Shown: positions 1-8,927 of the stretch, one piece after another
How the letters are laid out: each line of letters begins with the position of its first letter
How positions within the stretch are numbered: position 1 is the stretch's first letter
From: Microvirga sp.
Lineage (GTDB): Bacteria; Pseudomonadota; Alphaproteobacteria; Rhizobiales; Beijerinckiaceae
Reading direction: 5' to 3'
NCBI RefSeq assembly: GCF_014699075.1
Contig: NZ_JACXAB010000011.1
Coordinates: 1 to 64,000, forward strand
Length of the DNA stretch: 64,000 nt
Notes under the pieces: model-generated
Databases searched by the model: none
Told to the model about the DNA's origin: nothing
The model's input: the letters and a program-made list of their open reading frames with translations, nothing else
Made by a program: the position numbers and the translations under genes

Positions 1-554
1 CCGAGGCGCTGGAACTTCTGGGGATCGCGCAGGAACTCCACAACCTCCTGCAGGTCTTCCTTGGCCTCGTCGATGCCCGCAACGTCGTCGAAGGTGACGC
101 GGCCATGCGCTTCGGTGAGGAGCTTCGCCTTGGACTTGCCGAAGCCCATGGCCCGGCCGGCGCCGCTCTGCATCTGGCGCGACAGGAACACCCAGGCGCC
201 GATGAAGAGCGCGATGGGCAGGATGTTCATGAGCACTGCGATAAACCAGGGGGTGGAATCCGACTGCGGACGGGCCGTGATCGAGACGCCCTTCTGTTGC
301 AGCTTCGTGACCAGCATGGGGTCGCTCGGCGCGTAGGTCGTGAAGGTGCGGCCGTCCGTATAGGTGCCGCTGATCTCGGGGCCGGAGATGACCACGCTGG
401 TGATGCGCCCGGCATCGGCCTCGCTGAGGAGCTGGCTATAGGCGATGTCGCTGCCGCCGCCCCGCTGACCGGGGCTCTGGAACAGGGTCACGAGCGCCAG
501 CACAAGGAGGAAGATCACCACCCAGAGGGCGAAGTTGCGGAAATTTGAATTCAT
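1..554 (-). CDS. ftsH: ATP-dependent zinc metalloprotease FtsH, N-terminal part (cut by window edge)
   Basis: Only the first 184 codons lie in the window; the gene continues past position 1. FtsH is a membrane-anchored AAA+ protease that degrades misassembled membrane proteins and short-lived regulators. The visible part shows an N-terminal membrane segment (about residues 5-25), a periplasmic domain, a second membrane segment (about 100-120) and the entry into the AAA domain with the typical VTFDDVAGIDEAKEDL block. The ATG at 554 gives the usual MNSNFRNFALW start. tilS lies about 145 bp upstream on the same strand, a common arrangement in proteobacteria. Confidence 0.95.
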   Translation of the reverse strand, partial: MNSNFRNFALWVVIFLLVLALVTLFQSPGQRGGGSDIAYSQLLSEADAGRITSVVISGPEISGTYTDGRTFTTYAPSDPMLVTKLQQKGVSITARPQSDSTPWFIAVLMNILPIALFIGAWVFLSRQMQSGAGRAMGFGKSKAKLLTEAHGRVTFDDVAGIDEAKEDLQEVVEFLRDPQKFQRL

Positions 555-698
555 TTGATCAGGTTCTGCCCCAGAGGGAGAGAAAGCGAGAGGAGACTCC
601 CCGCGCGGCTAAACTCAATGTAGGCATACCGTCCCGCCTTGCCAAGGGAATGCGACGTGCATGCCGCATCATCCGATAGCCTGAGCCAGGAGATTCGG

Positions 699-1724
699 CT
701 AACGGCCTCGCTGGCGTGGCGGTTCCGGCCCCACAGAGACCTGTCCGGCCTGGGTCAGACGCAGATGAGCGCCCGCGATGGTGAGGCTCAGCGCCTCCCC
801 GGCCCCGGCCGCCTGCCGCAGGCGCTCCGTGCAGGCCTCGAGCCGGTGAAGACGGCTGTTGTCGAGTTTCAGGCCCGCCTGCATCAAGGCCAGCTCCAGC
901 ACACGCAAGGCAATGTCGAAGGGCTCGCTCGTCAGGATCCGCGCCTGAAACGACAGGGTCCCGGCTTCGAGACGCGGTTCGCCCCGGTCGAAGGCTTCCC
1001 TGGCTTTGATGTCGAGGGCCTCATCGGCCTGGGCAGCCCTCTCCGCCAGGCGAGCCAGCCGCTCGGCGGTGAGCCCCTCCGCAGCAAGGAGCGGCATCAG
1101 CCTGCGCCAGCGCACGCGGGCATAGCGCTCATCCTGGTTCGACGGATCGGTGACGAAGCGCCAGTCGTGCTGCCGGCAATGATCGAGAAGATGTGATTTC
1201 GAAATGCCGAGGAGCGGCCGCACATGCTGGATGCCCTGCCGGTCCGTTTCCCGGCGCATACCGGCAAGGCCCTGCAGGCCCGAGCCGCGCGAAAGGCGCA
1301 TCATCACCGTTTCGGCCTGGTCGTCGAGGGTATGACCCGTGACGAGATGGGAGGCTGCCATCTCGCGGGCATGCTCGACCAAGAGGTGATAGCGCGCCTC
1401 GCGGGCGGCCTCCTGGATTCCGGTCGCGGGCTTTTGTCCGCTCCACACGAGCGTCCGGTGTGGCAGACCTAGTTGAGCGGCCTCGCGCGCCACGAAGGCA
1501 GCCTCGTCGGCGGCTTCGGGCCGCAGACCATGATCGACGGTTGCGACGGAGATTGTGGGACGGTCTCCGAGGGAGGCCCAGCGGGCGAGGCCGTACATGA
1601 GGGCTATGGAGTCCGGACCGCCCGAAACGGCGATGAGGATACCGGAGGCCGGATTCAAAGAAGAAAAGAGACGCTCAAGCCCTTCATCCGAGAGCGGATC
1701 ATCGGGGGGCGAGATAGGGGCCAC
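699..1724 (-). CDS. tilS: tRNA(Ile)-lysidine synthetase TilS
   Basis: 341 aa. TilS converts cytidine 34 of the CAU-anticodon tRNA-Ile to lysidine with ATP and lysine, so that the tRNA reads AUA. The PP-loop ATP-binding motif SGGPDS is near residue 34, followed by the family pattern VDHGLRPEAADEA and GHTLDDQAET. It lies 27 bp downstream of cpoB and upstream of ftsH, so it probably belongs to the tail of the tol-pal transcription unit. Length fits the shorter alphaproteobacterial form, which has a reduced C-terminal domain. Confidence 0.93.
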   Translation of the reverse strand: MAPISPPDDPLSDEGLERLFSSLNPASGILIAVSGGPDSIALMYGLARWASLGDRPTISVATVDHGLRPEAADEAAFVAREAAQLGLPHRTLVWSGQKPATGIQEAAREARYHLLVEHAREMAASHLVTGHTLDDQAETVMMRLSRGSGLQGLAGMRRETDRQGIQHVRPLLGISKSHLLDHCRQHDWRFVTDPSNQDERYARVRWRRLMPLLAAEGLTAERLARLAERAAQADEALDIKAREAFDRGEPRLEAGTLSFQARILTSEPFDIALRVLELALMQAGLKLDNSRLHRLEACTERLRQAAGAGEALSLTIAGAHLRLTQAGQVSVGPEPPRQRGR

Positions 1725-1751
1725 GGGGTAAGGGCCTGCTAGGTCAGCGGA

Positions 1752-2741
1752 TCAGCTGCACTTGATCCGCTTCTGCTCGCGCTCGGAGGCCTGGCGGACG
1801 GGAGCGGAGGCCTGCGGATATTTGCGGTCGAGTTCGGAGAACACCGCACAGGCGCGATCCTTGGCCCCGAGGCCATTCAGGGAGATGCCGAGCCGCAGCA
1901 GGGCATCGGGCGCCTTGGGCGTATCCGGATGCTCGGCCGAGACGTTCAGGAACTGCTCGGCGGCCTCGCGATACCGGTTGCGGACGAGATAGGTCTCGCC
2001 GAGCCAGAAGGTGGCTTCCGGCACGAGCTTGTCGCGGGGGTTGGATTGCAGGAAGCGGCGGAAGCTCATCTCCGCCTGATCATATTGCTTCTGCGTGAAG
2101 GAGGTATAGGCGGTGTCGAAGTCCGACCGGGGATTGCCGACACTTGTCGCCGCCACGCTGGGATTGGCGCGCTCGGTGATGGCGCCCTGAGGCAGGGCCG
2201 GCTGGTCGTCGGCATGCTGGTCGAGCGGGGCGCCCTCAGGGTCATCCTGCTCGATCAGCTCGCCGATCCCGGCCAGCTGCCCACCCGGAAGCGGCAGCGG
2301 ACGGCCCGCATCGGCTTGAGCGAGCGGCGCCGACGGCGGGGTCGAGCCGAGGGGCCGGGGTGCGCCGGGGGCGCTCGGCGCCTCAGACGGATCGAACACG
2401 TCGCTGCGGCGCTGCGGCTGGGCTGGCGCCGGCTGCGCCGGAGGCGGGGTAGGACGCGACGGGGTTGTGGTGGACGGCGCGGGAGCGGGCTTGGAGCTGC
2501 TGCCGCCACGTCCCTCCTGGAACCGGAACTCCACATCCTCCTGGAACTTGCGCAGCTGTTCCTTCAGCTGACGGTTCTCGTACTGGAGCTGCTCCATCTG
2601 GCCGGAGATCTGCCGGAACTGGCTCTCGAGCCGGTTCAGGCGCACGATTGCATCGGCAGCATCCTGCGCAGCGGCAGGGAGAACCGAAGTGGCGGCCAGA
2701 GCCAGGGCAAAGGCGAAAAAGACAAACAGGCGTCGCAACAT
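1752..2741 (-). CDS. cpoB: Cell division coordinator CpoB (YbgF), Tol-Pal associated
   Basis: 329 aa periplasmic protein. CpoB links outer-membrane constriction by Tol-Pal with septal peptidoglycan synthesis. A signal peptide (MLRRLFVFFAFALALAATS, cut after AAAQ) is followed by a coiled coil (about residues 30-75), a Pro/Ala-rich linker and C-terminal TPR repeats (FRRFLQSNP, EATFWLGETYLVRNRY). The frame is open 30 codons further upstream, but the ATG at 2741 starts exactly at the signal peptide. A hairpin separates it from pal. Confidence 0.9.
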   Translation of the reverse strand: MLRRLFVFFAFALALAATSVLPAAAQDAADAIVRLNRLESQFRQISGQMEQLQYENRQLKEQLRKFQEDVEFRFQEGRGGSSSKPAPAPSTTTPSRPTPPPAQPAPAQPQRRSDVFDPSEAPSAPGAPRPLGSTPPSAPLAQADAGRPLPLPGGQLAGIGELIEQDDPEGAPLDQHADDQPALPQGAITERANPSVAATSVGNPRSDFDTAYTSFTQKQYDQAEMSFRRFLQSNPRDKLVPEATFWLGETYLVRNRYREAAEQFLNVSAEHPDTPKAPDALLRLGISLNGLGAKDRACAVFSELDRKYPQASAPVRQASEREQKRIKCS

Positions 2742-2786
2742 GCTGGGAATACCGTAAGGATCCAGGGCGGAGGGGCCGATAACACA

Positions 2787-2821
2787 AAAGCGCCGCCACG
2801 GCGAGAATGTGGCGGCGCTCT
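2787..2821 (-). terminator. Hairpin terminator or attenuator between pal and cpoB
   Basis: Perfect 11-bp arms AGCGCCGCCAC / GTGGCGGCGCT (2789-2799 and 2809-2819). Read on the minus strand the stem is followed by TTTTGTG, so it looks like an intrinsic terminator after pal and would damp transcription into cpoB-tilS. Confidence 0.65.
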
Positions 2822-2853
2822 GCTGTTTCACGAGACTTTAAGCCGGTGAGGCC

Positions 2854-3354
2854 TTATGCCCCGGCGCCGTTGCCGAGCACCGTCACCGCGCGCCGGTTCT
2901 GCGACCAGCAGGAGATGTCGTTGCAGACCGCCACCGGGCGCTCCTTGCCGTAGGACACGGTGCGGAAGCGATTGCCCGGGATGCCGCGGGAGATCAGGTA
3001 GTCGCGGACAACCTGGGAGCGGCGGGCGGAGAGCGAGAAGTTGTACTCGCGGGTGCCGCGCTCGTCCGCATGACCTTCAAGGATGAAGGTGTATTGCGGG
3101 TAGCGCTGCAGCCACTGGGCCTGCTTGTCGAGGGTCGACACAGCCGTGGGGGTCAGGTCCGTCGAGTCGGTCTCGAAGAACACGCGGTCACCCACGTTGA
3201 CGACGAAATCCTGGGCGCTGCCGGGGGTGGCGGCACCGCCGGCTCCGAAGCCACCGGCTCCGCCGGCCATCTCATCTTTGTTGGACGAACACGCCGCCGC
3301 CCCGAGGGCGAGGACGAGTGCAGCGGCGAACTTGACGGCGCGCAGCGTCATCAT
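2854..3354 (-). CDS. pal: Peptidoglycan-associated lipoprotein Pal
   Basis: 166 aa outer-membrane lipoprotein that binds peptidoglycan and TolB. A lipoprotein signal ends at LGAAAC (Cys near residue 22), followed by a Gly/Ala-rich linker and an OmpA-type peptidoglycan-binding domain with EGHADERGTREYN and LSARRSQVVRDYL. The ATG at 3354 is 8 nt after a GGAG box; an upstream in-frame TTG (3360) is less likely. Pal is separated from tolB by two plus-strand genes and has its own 249-bp upstream spacer, so it probably has its own promoter. Confidence 0.95.
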   Translation of the reverse strand: MMTLRAVKFAAALVLALGAAACSSNKDEMAGGAGGFGAGGAATPGSAQDFVVNVGDRVFFETDSTDLTPTAVSTLDKQAQWLQRYPQYTFILEGHADERGTREYNFSLSARRSQVVRDYLISRGIPGNRFRTVSYGKERPVAVCNDISCWSQNRRAVTVLGNGAGA

Positions 3355-3603
3355 TGGCAATACTCCTTACACATACGTTTGCCGAACGTTGTGTCTTTCA
3401 TATCGGGAGGATGGTTAAGGGAGGGTTCCGTCAACCGAGGAGAGAGACCCGGGGATTAAGGTGAATTATGGCCAAGTTGTGGAAGTTGGGATTAGGGTAA
3501 ATCAACCGTGAATGAATTCCGGCCGGAGACCATATATCTGTCGTTAGGAAAGCGGACGGAAGCTAGGCTGCTGCCGATTGCCTGTCTCACGCGTTGAGAG
3601 GTC

Positions 3604-5127
3604 ATGAATATCGTGACGACCCCGCCCGGCACCCTTGGACAGCCCTACCGCAAGGCCCTCGACGACCTGCGTCTGGAGCGCGCTTTCGCGCGCATCGCCG
3701 ACAGCGACCTGCGGCACGGCAATGCGGTGTCGCTGCTCAGGGACTCGCGGGAAAACTATCCGGCCTGGCTTGAAGCCATCCGCTCGGCGAAAGACGTCAT
3801 CCATTTCGAGAACTTCATCATCGCCGACGACGAGAGCGGGCGCGCATTTGCCGATGCGCTCATGGAGAGGGCCCGAGCCGGCGTGAAGGTGCGGGTGCTC
3901 TACGACTGGCTCGGCTCATCGTTCCGGGCCCTTCCCGGCTATTGGAAGCGCCTGCGCGGGGCCGGCGTTGAAGCCAAGGTCTTCAACCCGCCGCGGTTGA
4001 CGGACCCGTTTTGGGTTCGGCGCGATCACCGCAAGGTGATCACCGTCGACGGGCGCATCGGTTTCGTGTCGGGCCTGTGCATTTCGGATAACTGGGTCGG
4101 CCGGGACGGTCATGCCCCCTGGCGCGACACCGGGATATGCCTGGAAGGCCCTGTGGTGGCCGATCTCGATGCAGCCTTCGCGGAGACCTGGCGGCTCGCC
4201 GGCATGCGGCCGATCCCGAAATCCGAACTGCCCCACCCCGACCTGACCCCGCCGGCGGGCACGATGGCCGCTCGTGTCATCAGCGGCGAGCCGGGGATGC
4301 TGCGCACGTACCGGGTCGATCAGTTCATCGCGGCCACCGCACAGCGTAACCTGTGGCTGACCGACGCCTATTTCGTCGCAACCACCTCCTATGTGCAAGC
4401 TTTGGGCGAAGCCGCGCGGGACGGGGTGGACGTGCGCATCCTGGTGCCGGGATCAAGCGACGTTCCTGCGCTCCAGCCCGTGGTCCGGGCCGGCTACCGT
4501 TCCCTCATCGAGGCGGGGATCCGCGTCTACGAATGGAACGGTTCGATGCTCCACGCCAAGACCGCCGTCGCAGACGGGCGATGGTCCCGTGTCGGCTCCA
4601 CCAACCTGAATCTCGCGAGCTGGGCCACCAACTGGGAGCTCGATGTCGTCGTCGAGGATACGCAGTTTGCCGAGGCCATGGAGGCGATGTATCTCGAGGA
4701 CCTCGCCAACGCGACGGAGATCGTTCCCGGCTGGCAGTCGCGCCGCCGTCAGGCGAAGAAGATGCGCTCCCGTCGTGGGCATCGCTATACGAAGGGTGGC
4801 GTGCGAAGACTTGCGGCCGGTGCCCTGGCCCTGTCCACCACCCTCGGCAAGTCGGTCTATTCGCGATCGCTCACCGCCACCGAGGCGAGCAGTGTCGCCA
4901 TCATCGGCTTCGCCCTGCTGGCGCTCGCCGCGCTCATCACCTTCTTTCCGGTCCTGATCATATCGCCGGTGGTCATCGGCCTCGTGTGGCTGAGCCTTGC
5001 TCTCCTCATTCGGGCCTTTCGTCTGAAGCGGCGCGTGCGCCTGAGGCGCCGCAAGCTCGCCCTGAGGCGAAGGTTGACCAAGATCAAGGAGAGGGAAGCC
5101 TCGCCGGAAACTTCCCTCGGGGAATAA
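3604..5127 (+). CDS. Phospholipase D family protein, cardiolipin synthase-like
   Basis: 507 aa. Two HKD motifs (HRKVITVD near residue 142 and HAKTAVAD near residue 317) each give the HxK-x4-D pattern of the PLD superfamily, and spacing and the ENFIIADDESG block resemble cardiolipin synthases, which join phosphatidyl groups to make cardiolipin. Unlike classical Cls, the membrane segments are C-terminal (about residues 430-475), followed by a very Arg/Lys-rich tail that should face the cytoplasm. GAGAGG sits just before the ATG. It forms a plus-strand pair with the downstream HdeD-like gene inside the Tol-Pal region. Confidence 0.8.
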   Translation: MNIVTTPPGTLGQPYRKALDDLRLERAFARIADSDLRHGNAVSLLRDSRENYPAWLEAIRSAKDVIHFENFIIADDESGRAFADALMERARAGVKVRVLYDWLGSSFRALPGYWKRLRGAGVEAKVFNPPRLTDPFWVRRDHRKVITVDGRIGFVSGLCISDNWVGRDGHAPWRDTGICLEGPVVADLDAAFAETWRLAGMRPIPKSELPHPDLTPPAGTMAARVISGEPGMLRTYRVDQFIAATAQRNLWLTDAYFVATTSYVQALGEAARDGVDVRILVPGSSDVPALQPVVRAGYRSLIEAGIRVYEWNGSMLHAKTAVADGRWSRVGSTNLNLASWATNWELDVVVEDTQFAEAMEAMYLEDLANATEIVPGWQSRRRQAKKMRSRRGHRYTKGGVRRLAAGALALSTTLGKSVYSRSLTATEASSVAIIGFALLALAALITFFPVLIISPVVIGLVWLSLALLIRAFRLKRRVRLRRRKLALRRRLTKIKEREASPETSLGE

Positions 5128-5200
5128 AAGGAAACCGGCGCCTAAGCTTGGCGTTGACGTCACGCAGGGCAGCCGCATCCCGATTGACGAGGAGATCCCC

Positions 5201-5815
5201 ATGGCATCAGGCCCCTCCGGTTCGACCCATTCCTTAGATCGCATCCAGGCCATGAGTTCGCTCCTGGCGCAGAACTGGTGGGCCGTGGCCCTGCGCGGGG
5301 TCTTTGCCATCGTGTTCGCGCTCATTGCGTTGTTCTCACCAGGCGCGACGATCCTGTCCCTCGTGCTGTTCTTCTCGGCCTACATGCTGGTCGACGGGGT
5401 CTTCGGCATCGTGTCCGGGATCAGGGCCGCGTCCAACCACCAGCGCTGGGGCCTGCTGATCCTGGAGGGCGTCCTCAACATCCTGGTCGGCATCGTCGCT
5501 TTCGCCATGCCGGGCCTGACGGTTCTGTTCTTCGTCACCCTGGTGGCCGTGTGGTCGCTGATCACGGGCGTTCTGATGATCGTCGCCGCCTTCAAGCTCA
5601 ACCCCGAATACGGGCGCGGCTGGCTCATCTTCAGCGGCATCGTGTCGGTGTTGTTCGGGATCGCGCTCCTGGTCGCTCCGCTTGTGGGCGCCGTGGTGCT
5701 GACCTGGTGGCTCGGCGCCTATGCGCTCGTCTTCGGCATCGGCCTTCTGGTGCTCGCCTTCAAGCTGAAAGGCCGCAGAGACAACAGCAGTGGCTCAGCC
5801 TCGCTGCGGGCCTGA
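5201..5815 (+). CDS. HdeD family (DUF308) membrane protein
   Basis: 204 aa, almost entirely six hydrophobic membrane helices, with the HdeD-type pattern NWWAVALRGV near residue 25 and repeated short loops rich in Gly. HdeD-like proteins are associated with acid or envelope stress, but their biochemical role is unknown. A good Shine-Dalgarno (GAGGAG, 6 nt spacing) precedes the ATG at 5201. It is 73 bp after the PLD gene and likely co-transcribed. The nested palindrome that follows is its terminator. Confidence 0.8.
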   Translation: MASGPSGSTHSLDRIQAMSSLLAQNWWAVALRGVFAIVFALIALFSPGATILSLVLFFSAYMLVDGVFGIVSGIRAASNHQRWGLLILEGVLNILVGIVAFAMPGLTVLFFVTLVAVWSLITGVLMIVAAFKLNPEYGRGWLIFSGIVSVLFGIALLVAPLVGAVVLTWWLGAYALVFGIGLLVLAFKLKGRRDNSSGSASLRA

Positions 5816-5819
5816 ATGT

Positions 5820-5952
5820 AAAAGGGCGCTAAAGCATCGGACCCAAAAGTGGAGTCCACTTTTGGGTCCGATGCTTCCTTCTTGAATGAGAGCATCGTTT
5901 GTGCGGAAAACCGGGTCCACTTTTCCGCACGATGCTCTAGAAGCGCCCTTTT
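5820..5952. repeat. Nested palindrome element (two hairpins inside an outer inverted repeat)
   Basis: The whole spacer between hdeD and tolB. Outer arms AAAAGGGCGCT (5820-5830) and AGCGCCCTTTT (5942-5952) enclose two hairpins: 5832-5876 with perfect 21-bp arms beginning AAGCATCGGACCCAAAAG and a 3-nt loop, and 5889-5938 with arms built from AGAGCATCG and GTGCGGAAAA. The outer stem ends in T/A runs on both sides, so it can act as a bidirectional terminator for the two convergent genes. The inner hairpins belong to a family found at three other loci in the window. Confidence 0.85.
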
Positions 5953-5958
5953 CCTTTA

Positions 5959-7293
5959 TCAGTTGCTCTGCCGGCTCTCGCTCAGCAGCGGCGACCAGGT
6001 CGGGTCGGACGCGAAGGACGGCGTCGGGACGGGCTGCTCCACGCGGCCGGTGATATCGACCATGTAGAGCTTGCCGCCGGCCTGCCCGCCGGGATCGCGG
6101 AAGAACAGGATGTACTGGCCATTGGGCGCCCAGGTCGGGCTCTCGTTGTGGAAGCCTTCCGTGAGGATGCGCTCCCCCGAGCCGTCGGGCTTCATGATGC
6201 CGATGGCAAAGCCCCCGGCGCGCTGCTTCGTGAAGGCGATGTAGTCGCCGCGCGGCGACCAGGCCGGCTGCGAGTAGGAGCCGTCGCCGAAGGAGATGCG
6301 GCGCTGGTCGGAGCCGTCCACGTTCATCACGTAGATCTGCTGCTTGCCGCCGCGGTCGCTCTCGAACACGATCTGCTTGCCGTCCGGCGAGAAGGACGGC
6401 GAGGTGTCGATGGCGGGCGTCGAAGTCAGGCGCGTGGTGGCCTGCGAGCCGAGATTCATCATGAAGATGTTGGCATTGCCGCCCTGCTGCAGGCTCATGA
6501 CGATGCGATTGCCCTCAGGTCCGAAGCGCGGCGAAGACGCCATGTCTGGGAAGTTTCCGAGCACCTGGCGCGAACCGGATTCGAGGTTGATCACCTGAAC
6601 GCGCGGCTGCTGGCCCTCGACCTGGGACATGTAGGTGATGTCCTGCGTGGCCGGCGAATAGCGCGGCGCCACCACGGAGGTGTCTCCTTGAGTCAGGTAG
6701 CGCACGTTCGCACCGTCCTGATCCATGATGGCGAGGCGCTTGCGGCGGTTCTCCTTCGGGCCCGATTCATCGACGAACACGATGCGCGTGTCGAAGAAGC
6801 CGCCGAAGCCCGTGACCTTGGTGTAGACCGCGTCCGAGATGATGTGGCCGATGCGGCGCCAGAAATTGGCATCCGTCACATATTGCTGGCCCGTAAGCTG
6901 CTGGCCCGTCTCGATGTCCCACAGGCGGAACTCGGTGCGCAGGCGGCCCGCAGGATCGCGGGAGACTCGGCCCGTTACGAGCGCCTGGGCGCCGGCCATC
7001 TTCCAGGCATCGAAGCGGGGCGCTGCATCGAAGGACGGGCGCTCGGGAAAGCGCGACTTGTCGAGCGGCGCGAAGTACCCTGAGCGCTGCAGGTTGTTGC
7101 CGATGATGCCAGACACGCGCTGCCCCATGTCGCCTTCGCCGGAGAAGTCGGCAACGGCGATGGGCATGGGCTGAAACTGCCCGCCCGGTCCAACGCGGAA
7201 CGAGAGCTGCGCCTGAGCCGATGGGGTAATTGCCGCCATCGGCAGGACAACGGCCAGCGCGACGAGAAGACGGGAGATGAGGCGAGTGATCAT
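5959..7293 (-). CDS. tolB: Tol-Pal system protein TolB
   Basis: 444 aa periplasmic protein linking the TolA/TolQR inner-membrane motor to Pal. A signal peptide (cut near SAQAQ, about residue 28) precedes the N-terminal TolB domain ([14 protein letters not shown]) and a six-bladed beta-propeller with repeated blade motifs such as [19 protein letters not shown] and [13 protein letters not shown]. The ATG at 7293 is chosen over an upstream TTG at 7308 because it starts directly at the signal peptide. It follows tolA by 28 bp in the tolQRAB unit. Confidence 0.95.
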   Translation of the reverse strand: MITRLISRLLVALAVVLPMAAITPSAQAQLSFRVGPGGQFQPMPIAVADFSGEGDMGQRVSGIIGNNLQRSGYFAPLDKSRFPERPSFDAAPRFDAWKMAGAQALVTGRVSRDPAGRLRTEFRLWDIETGQQLTGQQYVTDANFWRRIGHIISDAVYTKVTGFGGFFDTRIVFVDESGPKENRRKRLAIMDQDGANVRYLTQGDTSVVAPRYSPATQDITYMSQVEGQQPRVQVINLESGSRQVLGNFPDMASSPRFGPEGNRIVMSLQQGGNANIFMMNLGSQATTRLTSTPAIDTSPSFSPDGKQIVFESDRGGKQQIYVMNVDGSDQRRISFGDGSYSQPAWSPRGDYIAFTKQRAGGFAIGIMKPDGSGERILTEGFHNESPTWAPNGQYILFFRDPGGQAGGKLYMVDITGRVEQPVPTPSFASDPTWSPLLSESRQSN

Positions 7294-7321
7294 GGGATGC
7301 TGTCTCAAGCTTTGATGGGCT

Positions 7322-8443
7322 TTAAGAGAGGGGAGGATCGAACTGGACGTTCAACACTTTCCAGTCGGTGTAATAGGGCGCGAATTTCGCCGGGATCTCG
7401 AACTGGCGGCACTTGCGGATGGCCCTGACGGCTGCATCCGCCACCGCGCGATCGGTCGATGAGCTTCCGGCTTGAAGGACCCGCGGGTCGGTGCTGAGCG
7501 AACCGTCCTGATTCAGGCGGATATCGAGAACCGGCGCCGTGACCTGTCCGCCTGAGGCCGCAATCGGCGCGCTGTAGCAGCGTTCGATCTGCGACACGAG
7601 AATGCCGATGAGGGCATCACGGAGACTGGGCGAGAGCTTCGCGGCCGATCCTGTCGCCGTTCCGAGCGAGGCGGTCTTCTGGACCTCCGCGCCGGTCGCG
7701 CCGGTGGACTGGCTCTTGTCCTTGCTGTCGAGGAACTGCTTCAGGTCGCCCATATCGAGCTTCTTGGCAACCTGCGCCTCCTTGCGCGCCTTGGATTCGG
7801 CCTCTTCCTTGGCCTTGGCTTCCGCAAGCTTCTTCGCCTCGGCTTCCGCCTTTGCCTTCGCGTCCGCCTCGGCCTTCGCTTTGGCCTCGGCGACCTTCCT
7901 GGCTTCGGCCTCGGCTTTGGCTTTCGCCTCGGCTTGCGCCTTTGCCTTGGCCTCCGCCTCGACCTTGGCTAGCTCGGCCGCCTTGGCCTTCTCGATGGCC
8001 TCGGCTTCGGCCTTCTCGCGCAGCTGCTTTTCCTCCGCGGCCTTGGCCTCGGCGGCTTTGTCTTCCTGCGAGCGGGTCGGCGGCGCGGGCGGCGGAGACT
8101 GAGCGGCGACCGGCTCTTCCTTGTCGGCGACCTTCATCTCGGCCGGACGCTTCGGCGGGGCGGGCGCATCGCGCTTGTCCTCGCCGGGATCCTTCAGTTC
8201 GGTCTTGTCGGCGACGCGCTCGGCGCGGGGCTTCGGCTGTGGCGTCTTGGCGTTGGTCTCGCCCTTGGTGATCTGCGAGAGCTGGGCATCGGTGATGACC
8301 TCGACCGGGATGCCTTCCTGCGCTTCGGGAAATTCGGCCACGGACGACAGGCCGATCATGGCAGCCGTCAGCAGCGCCGCATGCGCGACGCCCGAGACCC
8401 AGAAGCCCGGCTCGGAAGTGCTGAATTTCAGCTTCAACGCCAC
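7322..8443 (-). CDS. tolA: Tol-Pal envelope protein TolA (TonB-like)
   Basis: 373 aa. TolA spans the periplasm and transmits proton-motive energy from TolQR to TolB/Pal. It has one membrane segment (about residues 14-36), a Pro/Lys-rich stretch, a long Ala/Lys/Glu-rich helix (about 120-230, many [14 protein letters not shown] units) and a C-terminal domain with [19 protein letters not shown]. The low-complexity helix is what drives the GC-biased repetitive sequence at 7790-8060. Position between tolR and tolB supports the call. Confidence 0.92.
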   Translation of the reverse strand: MALKLKFSTSEPGFWVSGVAHAALLTAAMIGLSSVAEFPEAQEGIPVEVITDAQLSQITKGETNAKTPQPKPRAERVADKTELKDPGEDKRDAPAPPKRPAEMKVADKEEPVAAQSPPPAPPTRSQEDKAAEAKAAEEKQLREKAEAEAIEKAKAAELAKVEAEAKAKAQAEAKAKAEAEARKVAEAKAKAEADAKAKAEAEAKKLAEAKAKEEAESKARKEAQVAKKLDMGDLKQFLDSKDKSQSTGATGAEVQKTASLGTATGSAAKLSPSLRDALIGILVSQIERCYSAPIAASGGQVTAPVLDIRLNQDGSLSTDPRVLQAGSSSTDRAVADAAVRAIRKCRQFEIPAKFAPYYTDWKVLNVQFDPPLS

Positions 8444-8471
8444 GTGTGTTTGCCCCTTGCTCTCAATCGGC

Positions 8472-8915
8472 TCAGCGCTGGTCGATCTCGGTCACGAGAG
8501 CGACGCGCTTGTAGCCGGCCGTGGTCACGATCGACATCACCTGGGCGACGCGTCCGTAATCCACCTTCTTGTCGCCGCGCACGAAGACCCGCTCGTCGAA
8601 GCCCGCCTTGGACACCTCGGCGAGCTTGCCGACGATGGCCTCGTCCGTCAGCTCCGCCTCTCCGAGGAAGACCTGGCCGTTGGCCTTGATCGACAGGGTC
8701 ACGGGCGTCGAGTCGGAATTGAGCGGCGCGGCCTTGGTCTGCGGCAGGTCGAGCGGCACGCCCGCCGTCATCATCGGTGCCGCCACCATGAAGATGATGA
8801 GCAGCACCAGCATGACGTCGATGAACGGCGTCATGTTGATCTCGTTGATCACGCCCGCCTGCCGGGAGCGCCTGCGGCGGCGCCCGCCTCCTGCCGATCC
8901 TGCCATCATGGCCAT
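8472..8915 (-). CDS. tolR: Tol-Pal system protein TolR
   Basis: 147 aa ExbD/TolR family protein, partner of TolQ in the proton channel. A basic N-terminus ([11 protein letters not shown]) precedes [19 protein letters not shown], the single membrane helix carrying the essential Asp of the family. The periplasmic domain follows with [14 protein letters not shown]. The ATG at 8915 is 12 bp after the tolQ stop, and tolA follows after 28 bp. Confidence 0.96.
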   Translation of the reverse strand: MAMMAGSAGGGRRRRRSRQAGVINEINMTPFIDVMLVLLIIFMVAAPMMTAGVPLDLPQTKAAPLNSDSTPVTLSIKANGQVFLGEAELTDEAIVGKLAEVSKAGFDERVFVRGDKKVDYGRVAQVMSIVTTAGYKRVALVTEIDQR

Positions 8916-8927
8916 GCCGAATCCCCC

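Noticed and set aside
7790..8060. Apparent tandem repeat DNA
   Set aside because: It is the Ala/Lys/Glu-rich helix of TolA, coding repetition rather than a minisatellite.
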